From positions 77,625,200 to 77,689,199 of the forward strand of contig NC_087062.1 in the NCBI RefSeq assembly GCF_963678635.1: a stretch of 64,000 bases of DNA, given 5' to 3'. The DNA is from Symsagittifera roscoffensis. Taxonomy: Eukaryota > Xenacoelomorpha > Acoela > Convolutidae. Within the stretch, counting starts at the first letter, position 1. Each line of letters starts with the position of its first letter. A program made the translations under genes and the position numbers. The notes beneath the pieces were generated by a model that saw only the letters and a list, made by a program, of their open reading frames with translations, was not told the DNA's origin and made no database searches. Below are positions 22,894 through 33,544 of this stretch, one piece after another.

Positions 22894-23157
22894 TTATCTA
22901 TAGATTCTTTTTAATTTAGAAAGTTCGTCTAAACTGCTGGTTTCTGATTCTGAAAATGCGTTTCGGTTTTTGGAAAATCTTTTTCGTGTTATTTGTCTTT
23001 GTTTGGTTATTATTTTTCTTTTTAATGTTTGTCGTTTTGTTCTAATGTATCCAACTGTTTGTGTATGTAGTGTGATTACAAGATCGTATTTTTTGTTATC
23101 TATTTCACAATTGTGTAAAACGATTGTTTGTTTATTTCCTAGGTTTTTAAATGACAT
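22894..23157 (-). CDS. Leader ORF of element A (unknown)
   Basis: 87 codons, ATG-started, basic (many Lys and Arg in the second half), ending in a Ser/Glu stretch. It lies between the PBS and gag. I recognise no family. It might be a small leader protein or a chance frame. Confidence 0.2.
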   Translation of the reverse strand: MSFKNLGNKQTIVLHNCEIDNKKYDLVITLHTQTVGYIRTKRQTLKRKIITKQRQITRKRFSKNRNAFSESETSSLDELSKLKRIYR

Positions 23158-23219
23158 AAGGTTTAGGATGAAGGATGCAAAAGGTTGTTAAATGATTTCT
23201 ATTTTCTTAGACTGTTAGT

Positions 23220-23790
23220 CCTTACGATTTTTTGGTTAGCCTAACCTGGGTCTATTTGTTCAGGGTTGGGGAGAAAAGTATATCGATTCCGAAGAATGAT
23301 TTTATACTTTCTCGTGGCTAGTATAAGCTAAGGTGTTAACTTACTTAATCTTACTTAAGGGTAGTGATTGTGTTCAGGGTTGGAGAATAGTAAATCGATC
23401 CACAAGGTTCAGGTATAATTAGAACGCGAGTAGTTCGTTAGATACTATTTTAAACTTACTAAGTCTAAGATTTATCCTGGGTCTGGTAAGAGGGGGGATC
23501 AAGTGAAGGATGAATAACCGAAGTTCTTCACTGTTTATCCTAATTTGAATGATTAGTTTTATTCAAAAATTTCTGTTAGTCCTGGGTTTTTAGAAAGGGT
23601 TGGATAGTGAATCGACGTTTGAGGTCGTTAGACACTAGCTAAGTGGGTGGGGGAGAACAAAATTGTTCTTTTTGATCCAAGGATAGGCCTTGATGATCAA
23701 GTTTTAAATTTAATTAAATAGAAAATGATTTAAGATCCAAGGATGAGCCTTGATGATCTGATTTTAAATTTAAGTGAATTTAAGTTTAAA
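23220..23790 (-). repeat. Imperfect internal repeats in element A leader
   Basis: Three copies (near 23260, 23370 and 23590) of a unit with CAGGGTTGG or AGGGTTGG followed by a block with ATCGAT or ATCGAC. After them a roughly 60-bp direct repeat (about 23669 and 23730) contains GATCCAAGGAT and GCCTTGATGATC, which pair with each other. The positions fit a structured 5' leader. Confidence 0.5.
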
Positions 23791-24084
23791 ATGATTTAAA
23801 TTTGTGTAGAGAAAAGATTTAGTGTTTTTATGATATTAGTGAGCTTATGAATGCTGTTATGTTTAGGTGATGAAGCTGGAACAACAGGATGATTTATGAT
23901 TACTAACCATTTATTGTCATGCTACTAATTTTTATCTTGATTTTTCAATAAATATTTTTCAAACATGTTTTGTATATTACTGCAGAATTTAGGAAAACGA
24001 TCTGAGATCTTTTTATCAATCGTTATTGTATATTAATAATTTTGTTTAGCGCCTGAAATGATTTTGAAGATTGACTTCAAGATT

Positions 24085-24318
24085 TTATGTTTGCAAATGA
24101 AAATCTAAATTCATTGCTAGTAGTATTATAAATACAAAAGTTTGTGTTGGCTTTTGCCGAACTATCATATAACTATATGGTAAGTTTCTACTTTGTCGTA
24201 TGTCGTCTCTGGTTTGAGGTCTTCTTGCAATTCCGGGTAGTTCTCTTATCGTTCGGAATATTGGCTTTGATCTATTGAGTCGTAGAGACATTTCGATTAA
24301 ATTATCGTCGTGTAACAT
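24085..24318 (-). CDS. First ORF after the PBS in element A (unknown)
   Basis: 77 codons starting with ATG about 70 bases downstream of the PBS. The first half is Arg-rich and the end hydrophobic. I recognise no family. As the first ATG of the predicted genomic RNA it could act as an upstream ORF. Confidence 0.2.
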   Translation of the reverse strand: MLHDDNLIEMSLRLNRSKPIFRTIRELPGIARRPQTRDDIRQSRNLPYSYMIVRQKPTQTFVFIILLAMNLDFHLQT

Positions 24319-24385
24319 TTTAAAAATGTTTTGTCTAAATTCTAATCTATTTTTGGTTAATTCTAAGCTATTAAGGTCTTGTTCG

Positions 24386-24403
24386 AGACTTATGGTCGCA
24401 CCA
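24386..24403 (-). promoter_or_regulatory. Primer-binding site of element A
   Basis: On the minus strand, two bases after the 5' LTR end (CA then TC), the sequence TGGTGCGACCATAAGTCT begins. It starts with TGG, the complement of a tRNA CCA end, and its complement ends GGTCGCACCA, as a tRNA 3' end would. I cannot assign the tRNA. Confidence 0.7.
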
Positions 24404-24405
24404 GA

Positions 24406-24815
24406 TGAGTTAGGACCGAAGTGTATAACTCATAGAGTAATTTCGGATAGGGTACACCGTCTGCTCGTCACGCTATCTTATTTTCGGCCGGATAGATTCG
24501 TGCAACTTCTTAGTCTAATACCGATCCTAATCTTACTCTTATACTATCTAGTCTCAGGTTGTTTAACTAGTCTCTGCTAGGCTCAATAGATCTAGGGTAT
24601 ACTGGTTTATTGCGGCTGCTGAAGTCTTCTTGGAGAGTCAACTAATTTCTAAGTTAAATTCAAATCTCTCTGGTGCTGAAATTACAAGTAATTTCAGCAC
24701 TTACAAATAAGTGGGTTGTTAGTTAGATGGATCATGATTGGTTAATATTAAATACTTTACAGTGGTAAAATATCTAATTTATCCAATCATAAAATGTAGT
24801 TTAGATCAGGTTCCA
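24406..24815 (-). repeat. Element A 5' LTR
   Basis: 410-bp LTR, identical as read to 5917-6326. It is flanked on the outside by TAGA (24816-24819) and on the inside by the PBS. The promoter and the polyadenylation site should lie here, but I do not see a convincing TATA box or poly(A) signal to fix them. Confidence 0.93.
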
Positions 24816-24819
24816 TAGA
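24816..24819. other. Target-site duplication of element A (right)
   Basis: TAGA directly outside the right LTR, matching 5913-5916. Confidence 0.75.
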
Positions 24820-24919
24820 GTTTTTATTGTACTAGGAGAGCTGCAAACATACTTTGGTTGAAGTAAGAGTTCAAAATCCACCTGTACTTCTTCAAGAAAA
24901 GCTAAAAACCCGTTCCTGT

Positions 24920-25323
24920 CAGGGGCGGATTTAGGGGGGAGGATGGGGGGCGGACGCCTTTTCTTCAGGGATTCGACCCCCTGCCGACCCAAAGGGTCCC
25001 CCCCTTGGTACTTTTTAAATCCATTTTTGGCCGGCCGACCCTCAAATTTTTCTAAAGGCGCCTTTGGCGCCCATATATACTAATTTTGAGGGAGAGCGCG
25101 CGCCAAAAAAAAACAAATTTTTTTGTCAAAATTCTCCAAAAAGTGGTGCCCAAAAGCTGTTTTTTCGGCGCAGAAAATTTGGCTACAACAGCGTCTTTTT
25201 AGTTCTCTAGGAGAGCTCGAAAAATCAACTTGGTCGACCTAAGAAAGAAAAAGGTCGTCAAAATTTTCAAACTTTTTTTTGAAAATCCACCCCCCTTCAA
25301 GAAAATCCTAGATCCGCCCCCTG
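24920..25323. mobile_element. hAT-type MITE, 404 bp
   Basis: Terminal inverted repeats begin CAGGGGCGGATTTAGG (24920-24935) and end CCTAGATCCGCCCCCTG (25307-25323). An exact 8-bp target duplication GTTCCTGT flanks them (24912-24919 and 25324-25331). An 8-bp TSD with CAGGGGCGG-type ends is the hAT superfamily pattern. There is no transposase. The DNA just left of it (24832-24910) resembles the element's own right arm, hinting at an older nested copy. Confidence 0.9.
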
Positions 25324-25331
25324 GTTCCTGT

Positions 25332-25865
25332 CTCAGTTTATTCAAACTGTCAAAAGAATCAGATTTTCCCAATGAAAGAGCCAATTATTTCAATTTGAAG
25401 CCAAATTTTTCAATTTGGGTTTCTTAAAAATCATCTGCTTTTCAGTTGTTGAAATTGATTTGCTGATGAAACAATTCACAAGGTTTGATTTGGGTGGATG
25501 AAAAATTGGAAAAAATTGCTAAAACTCACTCGATTACAAATTTCTCCCCGATTTCAATGGTGGGAACAATAATGAGGACCAATAATCATCAGCCTTATTA
25601 TGGGATATAAGATATTTTGCAGGGAACCAAATTCGACCCGGCGGAGGTTGCACAATGCAAAAGCGGTTCGAGCCGATTTTTCAGACTATTAAATCCATAT
25701 GAGAAAACTCCTTAACATGGCAGCACCTCTTTTAATTATTCTCGAAGTGTTTTCCTTATGAAGGTCATTTTTGGGGTTTGAGACATTCTAAAACCTTTTT
25801 TTGGTTCAATTCTATTTTGAGTTTGACCCTAAAAGTTCAAACGTAAACTAGTTTAATGAGAAACA
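25332..25865. other. Spacer, no feature seen
   Basis: AT-rich sequence between the hAT MITE and repeat R2 copy 2. I see no coding frame, repeat or signal here that I can support. Confidence 0.4.
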
Positions 25866-26196
25866 AGACTGCTCGTATCAGGGCGAAGCCCTGAATGCTC
25901 CGACTGCCTTTTAATGTTTAGGGAGCAGTAATAACCTATAAAAATAAAATGTAATAAAATAAAAATGAAATTTTTTTTTCTAAAATTTGAAATTTTTTAC
26001 GAAAGTCATCCCCCCACACGCCATAAAAAGTACAAAACGATAGGTTTCGCTCCTTGTAACAAATCAATTATGACAAATAGGCTTCTTCCAACCAATTTGG
26101 AACGATTTCTAAGACGGATTAAATCTCCGCTTACGCGTTAATAGCGCGAAATATCTCGCGCGTTAATTGTCCCAAATTGGCAATCTTTAAACCCCC
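25866..26196. repeat. Dispersed repeat R2, copy 2, left part
   Basis: Aligns with 4131-4567, with a single copy of the CAGGGCGAAGCCCTG hairpin unit (25880-25894). It continues at 27366 after the inserted TIR element. Confidence 0.8.
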
Positions 26197-27365
26197 CCCT
26201 AGTCGATCAAGGGAGGTTATCTTGCAAGATCTTGCAAGATTCTTGCAAAAGAGGGTTATCTTGCAAGATCTTGCAAGATGGAGGTTATCTTGCAAGATCT
26301 TGCAAGATGGAGGTTATCTTGCAAGAATCTTGAAAGAATCTTGCAAGATAACCATCCCAAAATTTCTGTCGAAAAACACAAAAAAAAATAACAGAAATTA
26401 GGTGTAAGATCAAAAAAATTGTTTCTAGAACGAGAATCCAAAACTTTAAATAAATGCTTAACGAATAAAATTAGACAAAAATCATGCGTTAAAAAGTAGT
26501 CGCATATTTGTTGTTAATTTATTCAATGAGGTTAAAAGTATCAACCAATCAAATCTTTTTAATTTATTCGCAATTATTGCGGCTACTGGTTTGCGAAAAT
26601 TGAAGGATTATTGGCCAAAAAATTTTTGTGACGAATTGCTTTAATTAGTTCAAACCGGGGATATTTAGTTTTTTCGACTATCGATTTCTAGTTTTGACAG
26701 TGGAATTTACTTTTTTGATTTCCAGAGAATAAAAACTTTACTTATTGATCCAGTTTTCTCAAGTCGTGTTCATGTTATCAAAAAAGCGCCCATCATAAAT
26801 TGTTCTAGAAATTTAAAGAGCTTAAAGGGCTTCTATTTTTTTCTTTGAGTTTTGAAAGTTGAGATTTTTCAACAACGTCAGTGTTATTTTTTAATGTTTA
26901 CTTGCGTTCATTACTCCTTTGCAATCTTCGATTGGCTATGTTCTAGGAAAGTGAAGCTTTCATCACAAACGACTTCTTCTCAAATGCGTTTTTCCTATTT
27001 TGAGAGATTAAGGTATAAGTAGTCGATCAAAACTTGAAGATAGCCGCCTATCACAAAAAAAAAGTTTTAAAAAAAGAAGCTTTCTGGGGGCAACCGCCTA
27101 GCGGGCTGTGTGTATGTATGCGTAGCTAAGATTGCTTCCTTCTTCCACGAACGCTACTTGGTTGTCTTCGCGTGTAAAGCTGTTTTTGCCCAAAAAAATT
27201 GTATCTTTAAAGATCTTGCAAAAAAAAGGTTACCTTTAAAGGAGGTTATCTTGCAAGATCTTGCAAGAATCTTGCAAGATCTTTTAAAGAGATGCATCCT
27301 CTTTAAAAGAATCTTGCAAGATTCTTGCAAGATCTTGCAAGATAACCTCCCTTGATCGACTAGGG
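26197..27365. mobile_element. 1.17-kb TIR element inserted in repeat R2
   Basis: Perfect inverted ends of about 43 bp, beginning CCCTAGTCGATCAAGGG (26197) and ending CCCTTGATCGACTAGGG (27365). Comparison with the empty site in R2 copy 1 (4563-4567) gives the insertion point and suggests a CC duplication, although the C-run makes its length ambiguous. Both arms carry arrays of the palindrome ATCTTGCAAGAT: about nine in the left arm to 26360 and six in the right arm from 27240. The centre is AT-rich with no transposase. It is a non-autonomous element of a superfamily I cannot assign. Confidence 0.88.
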
Positions 27366-27558
27366 CCATAACTTTACGAAAAATTATCACAGGTGAAATA
27401 TCTTTTCAAATTTAAGCTCAGAACAACAATACCTTTTGAATGATATAAAAAAATTTCGTCAAAAATGGCTAGTTAAAAAGTCGAAAATTGTCTGAAGAAA
27501 AAAAAAACCCACCCCGAGCACAAATATTCCGTTACTTTCGTATCGAAAGTCGGAACAA
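27366..27558. repeat. Dispersed repeat R2, copy 2, right part
   Basis: Aligns with 4568-4757 and ends in a single copy of the CTTTCGTATCGAAAG palindrome unit (27532-27558). Confidence 0.8.
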
Positions 27559-29035
27559 AAAAGAAATCTGCTAAAGCTAGTTATTGTTGAATAGTGCGGT
27601 CTGCAAGTGTTGTCAGATATTCTGATTTTGGTATATTTATGCCAAAAACAGGGCCAAATTTGCCTTCGCAATAGCGCGTGTCTTTAAAATTCATTTTTAA
27701 ATTTTACCCAGGCTTATATAGACCCAGTTTCTATTTTTTAATTTTCCCCTATACAATTCACGACAGGGACGCAAACTTCAAAGGAAAGCACCGTTAAAAA
27801 ATATTATTAACCGCAAAAAAAATGCTCTATATGGAAACTGAAAACATTCATCTTTGCTTATTAGTAGTAAATCGAATTAACGTCACTCTCATTAAATATT
27901 CGCGACTCCATTTCCTGACGCTTCCATTTTTGATTTGATGTGATGAGTTTAAGAGACAGCTGCGAGGTGGAAATGGGGGAAAAAATTCTTTGTTTTCCTA
28001 TTTTTTTTAAACTACAATTTCTCTAAGCAAATTAACCAATCGTAACAGAGGAAAGAAAATTTCCTTATTTTCAGTTCTTTTTCTTATTTTACTAATTTTC
28101 AGCCCACGTACGTATGTGGAATTTTCTCCTCTGGGCACAAAATCAATAAATTCATTCAGGATTAGTTCACACTTCAACAATCTTTAACTCATATAGCGGC
28201 ACATATTTCGGGCATATAGCGGCCCTGCCAACTACCAAATGCTATCAAAAAGAAATATTTGCAGATTTTTGATCCACATATTCAAAGCTCCAAAACTGCC
28301 CAAAATGCAATAAAATGCTCTGATAAATTCGCACCTTGCTTCCGACTTCAATCTAATGTTTGCTCGTTATTAACTTTTTGAAAAACTTCAGTTTTCCTTG
28401 AGATTGGCTTTATCTTATCTTCAGACAACGAAATTCCCTTCAAACTTCAATCTAATCTTTCTCAGAAATTGTTGTTGTTATTTTGAAAAAATTCATCATT
28501 TTCCTTCACGTTATCTTATCTTCAGAAGCAAAATTTCCCTAGTGATTTTATTGCGCAACTTTTAAGCAAAAATCCATTTGAAATTCTAGTGTCCCTTTTC
28601 TGTATGGCCAGTCAAAATTTTAGTTCTTAATCTTAAACATATGCAGCACAACACAATATTCAATATAACTGAAATTAATTTTGTGTTTTGTCTTATAGCG
28701 CCAATATGGTCTGAAATGCCAGCTAAATATTTTTGTTCTTAACATGTTGAATATTTCAATATATTTAAAATTCACAATAAAATGTGGCCTGCATTTAGTG
28801 CAATTTTTCTACATTTACAAAACAGCCAACGAGATATTTCTTAGCGATTCAGATACAACTTGAATTAAAAAAGTTTAAATCATTGCGAATTAGCAATTGT
28901 CCAAGGTGGATTAAAAGTATCTCTTCTACGGTTTGCGGATTTGCAAAACTATCGAAAGAATGTAAGATGGCTACAAGTTAGCTACTGTTTTGCGTGGAGT
29001 GACAGTAGAAACTTTACAATATAGTAACAGTCAGT
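27559..29035. other. AT-rich intergenic DNA upstream of the GPCR exon
   Basis: No gene seen. An imperfect tandem duplication of about 95 bp lies at 28348-28440 and 28446-28540, recognisable by CTTCAATCTAAT at its start and TTATCTTATCTTCAGA near its end. The promoter of the GPCR gene may be in the last few hundred bases, but no clear core element is visible. Confidence 0.4.
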
Positions 29036-29255
29036 ATGACGTGGTTGGAGCAGCTGGTGGACTACTGTGTGTTCGTCGTGGCCTTCTTCGGCAACTTCTT
29101 CATCCTCATCCTCCTCTTTGTGAATCGGAGGAGGTGGAAGAGCATGGACATCTACGTGTACAGTCTGGCGATCTTCGACTTCATCTACACTCTCGGCATC
29201 CCCGTGCGCATCTATGTCCGCATGAACGACGCCCACTGGCCATTTGGGTCATACA
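29036..29255 (+). CDS. First coding exon of a rhodopsin-like (class A) GPCR
   Basis: An ATG-started exon of 73 codons plus one base, ending at a consensus donor (ACA then GTGAGTAT, 29256), so the intron is phase 1. A short N-terminus of about 9 residues leads into TM1 (residues 10-29, with GN in the usual place), a basic intracellular loop RRRWKS and TM2 (37-58, with the SLAIFD form of the LAxxD motif). The first extracellular loop HWPFG leads towards TM3. The ligand type cannot be told from this part. Codons end mostly in C or G, unlike the surrounding DNA. The remaining exons would lie in or beyond the assembly gap; none is seen after it. Confidence 0.85.
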
Positions 29256-29261
29256 GTGAGT

Positions 29262-29403
29262 ATATATACTATACTATAGTACGAAGCGAAGCATCCGATA
29301 AGTCACACACAATCACACACGCGCGCAAACATACTCACATCACACTCTCTCTCTCTCTTTCTCTCACACACACATACACACACACACAGACGCGTACTGA
29401 ATT
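29262..29403. repeat. Microsatellite tracts in the GPCR intron
   Basis: Mixed simple repeats: TA-rich (29262-29280), CA/CG-rich (29305-29340), TC-rich (29344-29366) and CA-rich (29366-29390), running to the assembly gap. They probably caused the assembly break. Confidence 0.8.
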
Positions 29404-29603
29404 NNNNNNNNNNNNNNNNNNNNNNNNNNNNNNNNNNNNNNNNNNNNNNNNNNNNNNNNNNNNNNNNNNNNNNNNNNNNNNNNNNNNNNNNNNNNNNNNN
29501 NNNNNNNNNNNNNNNNNNNNNNNNNNNNNNNNNNNNNNNNNNNNNNNNNNNNNNNNNNNNNNNNNNNNNNNNNNNNNNNNNNNNNNNNNNNNNNNNNNNN
29601 NNN
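29404..29603. other. Assembly gap (200 N)
   Basis: Two hundred Ns, likely a placeholder of arbitrary length. Base composition and gene content differ sharply on its two sides, so the two sides may not be adjacent in the genome. Confidence 0.99.
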
Positions 29604-31464
29604 ACATGGTTACCAATCTGGTTTTCAAGGGACCGCCCCAAGAACCACAATCAAAACTGACTTGCGCCTTTAGCTCGGGAACCAAGGGTTCGACCACTCG
29701 CAAAAAAATTCCCAGCCTGGGTTGTTCCATCATCAACATGCCAATTTCCTTGACCCTCTCAACCCCAGGAAATCAAGTACTACAGCTTGCTCATAGTCGA
29801 AGTACGCTTTCCTGGCTTCCTCAATCACAAAGGGATTATAAGCCATCCCTGGTATGCCAGACACATATTGGAACGACTTCAAGTACCCCACCCAGTGTTG
29901 CATAGTCTTTCTTTCCCCTGACTGCTTCAATTAACTCCCGGCTTACTTTCAACTCTTTGTTGGAATACCTTCTCACCTCTTCCAACCTTGCGATAGCTCT
30001 TCATGTCGTTCGACTCCTTATTTGGTATGGCCAGCGGCATGTCCTTTTATAGCTACAGAAGTGCCCTCAGAAAGTTTCGTTCACAATCAACTCCCCCCTT
30101 GCCGAATGGTTTTTATGCATTCTCCCAACACAGAAGTGAGGATAAGATCCACCACGAACCTCACGAAGCAAAGGGCATCTTTACGCTTAGCCCAGTCTAT
30201 CGCCGAATCGTCTCTAGAAATCAATACTTGCAGGGCTTCCATCAATTCCAGTTCCTGTCCTTTTGATTTCGAGTCATTGTTTGGCCTTATATTCTGGACT
30301 TCTTGATTCCCATCAAACACCAGGCCATTCGTACTTGCAAGTCAGTTCTTGCACACGGATAGGCCAGTGTGCTGCCACCGTCACAGATGCATGCATCGTC
30401 TCGTCGAAGTATCCAAGAGATTTCCAGCAGCTTTTCCAGCCCGATTCCGTTTGCCTCCGAGGACATCACCGTGCCGTATTCTTTCCGATTCAAGTTAGAA
30501 TTCTCCGTCAGCTCCTTCAGATACTCCTGCATGGCTTGCTTCTCGTTCCAGGCCATCACGTGCACTCTCGCGGAATTCCTTGCCTTAAGAATCTCCACAT
30601 AACCCCCTGCTGGATCTGCCACGTGGACTGAGTCTGGCACCGTGATCCGACTATACCATACTACGTCGAGTTGTCCCTCCAGCTTCATCCGGGCCATGTT
30701 GGTTCGCGAGGGCTTGTAATCATCAAGTCCTCCAGATCCACACTGACTGACGACTTCCATTTCTAGCATAGTATCCGCCAAAGTCCCTGCGTTTTTCTTC
30801 GACCTTGTTGCCGTTGTGGTCAAACCTGCCAATAGCATCGGGGATATCAGGTTCTCTTTTTCTTCCCCGGCCAGCGTCGCACCATCAATTTGTCCATTCT
30901 CACTTGGCCGAGCTGTTCTTGCCAACGAGGCCACCACTGCACTGGCTTTCGACTTCGCCACTTTTCGATTCACGGTCTTGCTTTCTGTTTTCCCTTTCAA
31001 CGATTCAGCCCTTTCTTGGCTCGCCTAACAGGTAATTTTCTCGTGATCTGCTGATCATCGGCACTGTCCTCTGTGACTGACTCGGTCAGAACATCAGACT
31101 CTACGGAGCTCATTAGCTTCTCTAGAACCTCGCGCATGATGGGTTGGTTTAACAACACCTTCATTACGGACAGCGTCCCGTACCTGCGTATCACGTCCCA
31201 TGTCATCTCCATGGAGGTCACTCGGCTCCAGATCACTCCTGTCTTGCGTTCAAGTTCGCTCTGGTATCTCTCCCATTCCTCTTCAGGTAGCGTGCTCAGG
31301 AAGGATACCCTCATGGCCTTTTCAATTCTCCTCATCCTTGGTGATTCATGGAGCAGTTTCTGTAGGTCCCTACTCCGGTGGTACATTGCCAGTCTTATTG
31401 GATCCACTGGGGATAAGCTAGCCGGCGCCTCCTTCGTAGGAGACATGAAAGACGATGGTGTCAT
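29604..31464 (-). pseudogene. Second downstream polyprotein of the element B region (cut by gap)
   Basis: Starts with ATG at 31464, overlapping the preceding TGA as TGATG. It reads about 156 codons to 30997, then about 237 codons in another frame (31000-30287), then further pieces (30320-30087, 29930-29733, 29739-29604) that run into the gap. The first part is helical and charged. The second has a Lys/Ala/Ser-rich start and ends with a globular part. I do not recognise a family. None of the later pieces starts with ATG, so this was one protein now split by frameshifts. The TGATG overlap suggests translation coupled to the upstream ORF. Confidence 0.55.
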
Positions 31465-33544
31465 CAGCAATAGATTCCCATCGACTTCCCGTCGTCGTCT
31501 TCACTAAACTGGTACTCCAGCAAGTCTCTCTCCAACGCTCCTAGGTCCAATCCACTCGACTTCTCTCCCTTTCCCTTCATGTGATCGTCGTCCTGATCCA
31601 TCAGTTCATCATCATTCGTGTCTGGTTTTGGTCCATGTCCTAAAGGGCGTTGTCGAATATACATGCCCGAGTCCAGCCGCGCCGGTACGGTCAGATCCCC
31701 TGCGTGATAGAATAACTCGTCATTCACCAGGAATTCTACCGACTCACCGCCACATGGCGCCAGATAATCGATTGTTATGTACGTGCCTCCTCTGCACCCC
31801 TTTACCACTTCCAATATTACCGCTTTCACTTCTCATGACCACTTCAATCGTGACAAATCATCTGCGGGTGTATAAACATCATTCCACTTGTCAACCGGGA
31901 CCTCTGATCTCCTGGAAGGTGGTGCGTTGATCTTCTTCCGGCTCCAAGCATCAGGAAATAAGAAGTTGAACGTGTGCATGGCCGCAACCTTCCAACTGAT
32001 GAAGCGGGGCTCCATCCCTCCACTCCACTCCATTTCAGCATTCTCTCTTCCGCATCACGTGCCGCTCCGATACGAGGGGCAATGGCAGGAGACGTGACTC
32101 CCAACAACATCCTCCTTATCGGTGGGTATCGGGGGCATTGGTCCGGCAGCCGCCTGGATCCGGAAAGCCACGCTTGCTGGTTCTCTTTGACGTGTGCATA
32201 TGCTTCCGGCCAAAGTGGGACCCGCATCGCCTCTCCTGAATCCTTCACCACTGGTCGCAGATTCCAAAGCTTCGGATTAAACTGGACATGGGAAAGGTCC
32301 TCTCGGCCCATTCGGCACTTGAAATTGTTGTTGAAGTCCATCAACATCCAACCCGGCTCCGCTATTCTTCCGAATAACCTGTCGTCGCTAGCCAACCCTC
32401 TCAGCTCCTTCTGTTACACCCAATTCAGAACGGAACAATCCACAACCGAGACTAAGTTGACATACAACACCGAGTTCCTGTATACCTTCACTTGTACGTC
32501 CGTGAACACAAATGACATCACGGGTCCGTATACCACCGTGATGAACTCCCTTAGTCCATGGAATAGAGCCAGCGGATCGATCCGCATCATCACGACCAGA
32601 TCTGTCAGCAAGGGCATACCACAATACTGCTTTCAATCACTCGCTCCCGTTGCCACCTTATCTTCTCCTGTGATACTCCTATTCTGTTGCAGGAGATATT
32701 GGAGCAAGACGATCCTCCAGTCCTTCATCTTCCTGAACGAGACGGTTTCCAACTGCGCGTTGAATTCACGACTCGCTCCCTGAAGTTGTTCGGAGTAGCG
32801 TAATAGCACGAGCAAATCGCCCAGCCGACCATACGTCATGGCGATCAGGGTAAGGAGTCCATCCAACCTCAGGTCCGCTAACGCTTGGGCGAAGAGGTTC
32901 GCAGGTCCTTTCACAAAGTTCTCGTGACCAAACGTCACGTACAGTGCTAGTACCAGACCGATCGACAGTTTCCGGATGTCCTTAACAAAGCTCGCTATCA
33001 GATTCCGGGAGGCCCTCGGGTAACACGTTGACAGGAAGGATGGCGTCCTTCCCACTCCCATTCCTTCCAGGATAGCGTCTGATTGCTCATACTGTGCCCT
33101 CGTGGCCAAAATATCAGCCTGGAACTTATCCAATGACATCATGTTCGCATCTTGCATTAGTTGTAACATCATGCCCCCGGCTAACTCCCTCTCGTTAAAC
33201 AAGTTCTTCAGGTAAGCTTGTACCTCTTTGATTACCGCCGGTGCATGCGCGAACGTATCATCTCCCACGGTACACAATCTTGGTGACAAGTATAACCATG
33301 AGTTGGTGTGTGGCTTCGTCCGCAAAGCCAATGCCATGAGATCCTCTTCCGCCGATGTCATATTTTTTCTGAACGTCCTCCCCTGCTCATTTTCCGGGTG
33401 ATCCATCTGTCTGAACCAGAGGTAATTGGTCACCTGTTGTACCAACCATTGATCATCATCTACCCCTGGCCTCAACTTCAGTAACCTGGCGAAGTTGGAC
33501 AGCTCCAACCCCAGGACTTCATCCAGCACCAACCGAGTTGTGCT
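31464..33544 (-). pseudogene. C-terminal parts of the SGNH-bearing polyprotein
   Basis: Continues the frame of the SGNH segment past TAG 33547-33545 for 299 codons to TGA 32633. It then runs from 32617 on in the same frame past TAA 32416-32414, shifts near 32033, passes TGA 31835-31833 and ends at TGA 31464 with MGIYC. Long stretches are mostly helical and hydrophobic-patterned, with no motif I recognise. Because the frame is open on both sides of each stop, I read it as one ancestral protein with nonsense mutations rather than several genes. Confidence 0.6.

Larger units (their letters stand above)
5917..24815 (-). mobile_element. Element A: complete 18.9-kb Ty3/gypsy-type LTR retroelement with env-position genes
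   Basis: The element is bounded by 410-bp direct repeats beginning TG and ending CA on either strand, flanked by TAGA on both sides. A primer-binding site lies two bases inside the 5' LTR. The order on the minus strand is gag, protease, RT, RNase H, integrase, ORF-X, env-like gene, 602-codon ORF, then a non-coding 3' part. RT before integrase marks it as Ty3/gypsy-like. At 18.9 kb it is about two to three times the usual size. Most genes are interrupted (five in-frame TAA/TAG codons and several frameshifts), yet the two LTRs read as identical. Nucleotide composition is AT-rich, unlike the GPCR exon. Confidence 0.92.

Noticed and set aside
5917..24815. Alternative genetic code with TAA/TAG as sense, because all five in-frame stops of element A are TAA or TAG
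   Set aside because: The GPCR exon and the element's own terminal stops fit the standard code, element B also has TGA stops, and several stops are explained by single changes from CAA or TGG. Ordinary decay is simpler.
29036..29905. A 289-codon ORF across the GPCR exon and the gap
   Set aside because: It reads through a splice donor, microsatellites and 200 Ns; only the first 73 codons are supported.
31000..33532. Several separate genes starting with TTG or GTG
   Set aside because: These near-cognate starts are only where the frame reopens after stops. Apart from the ATG of TGATG at 31464 there is no sign of independent starts, so I treat them as fragments.
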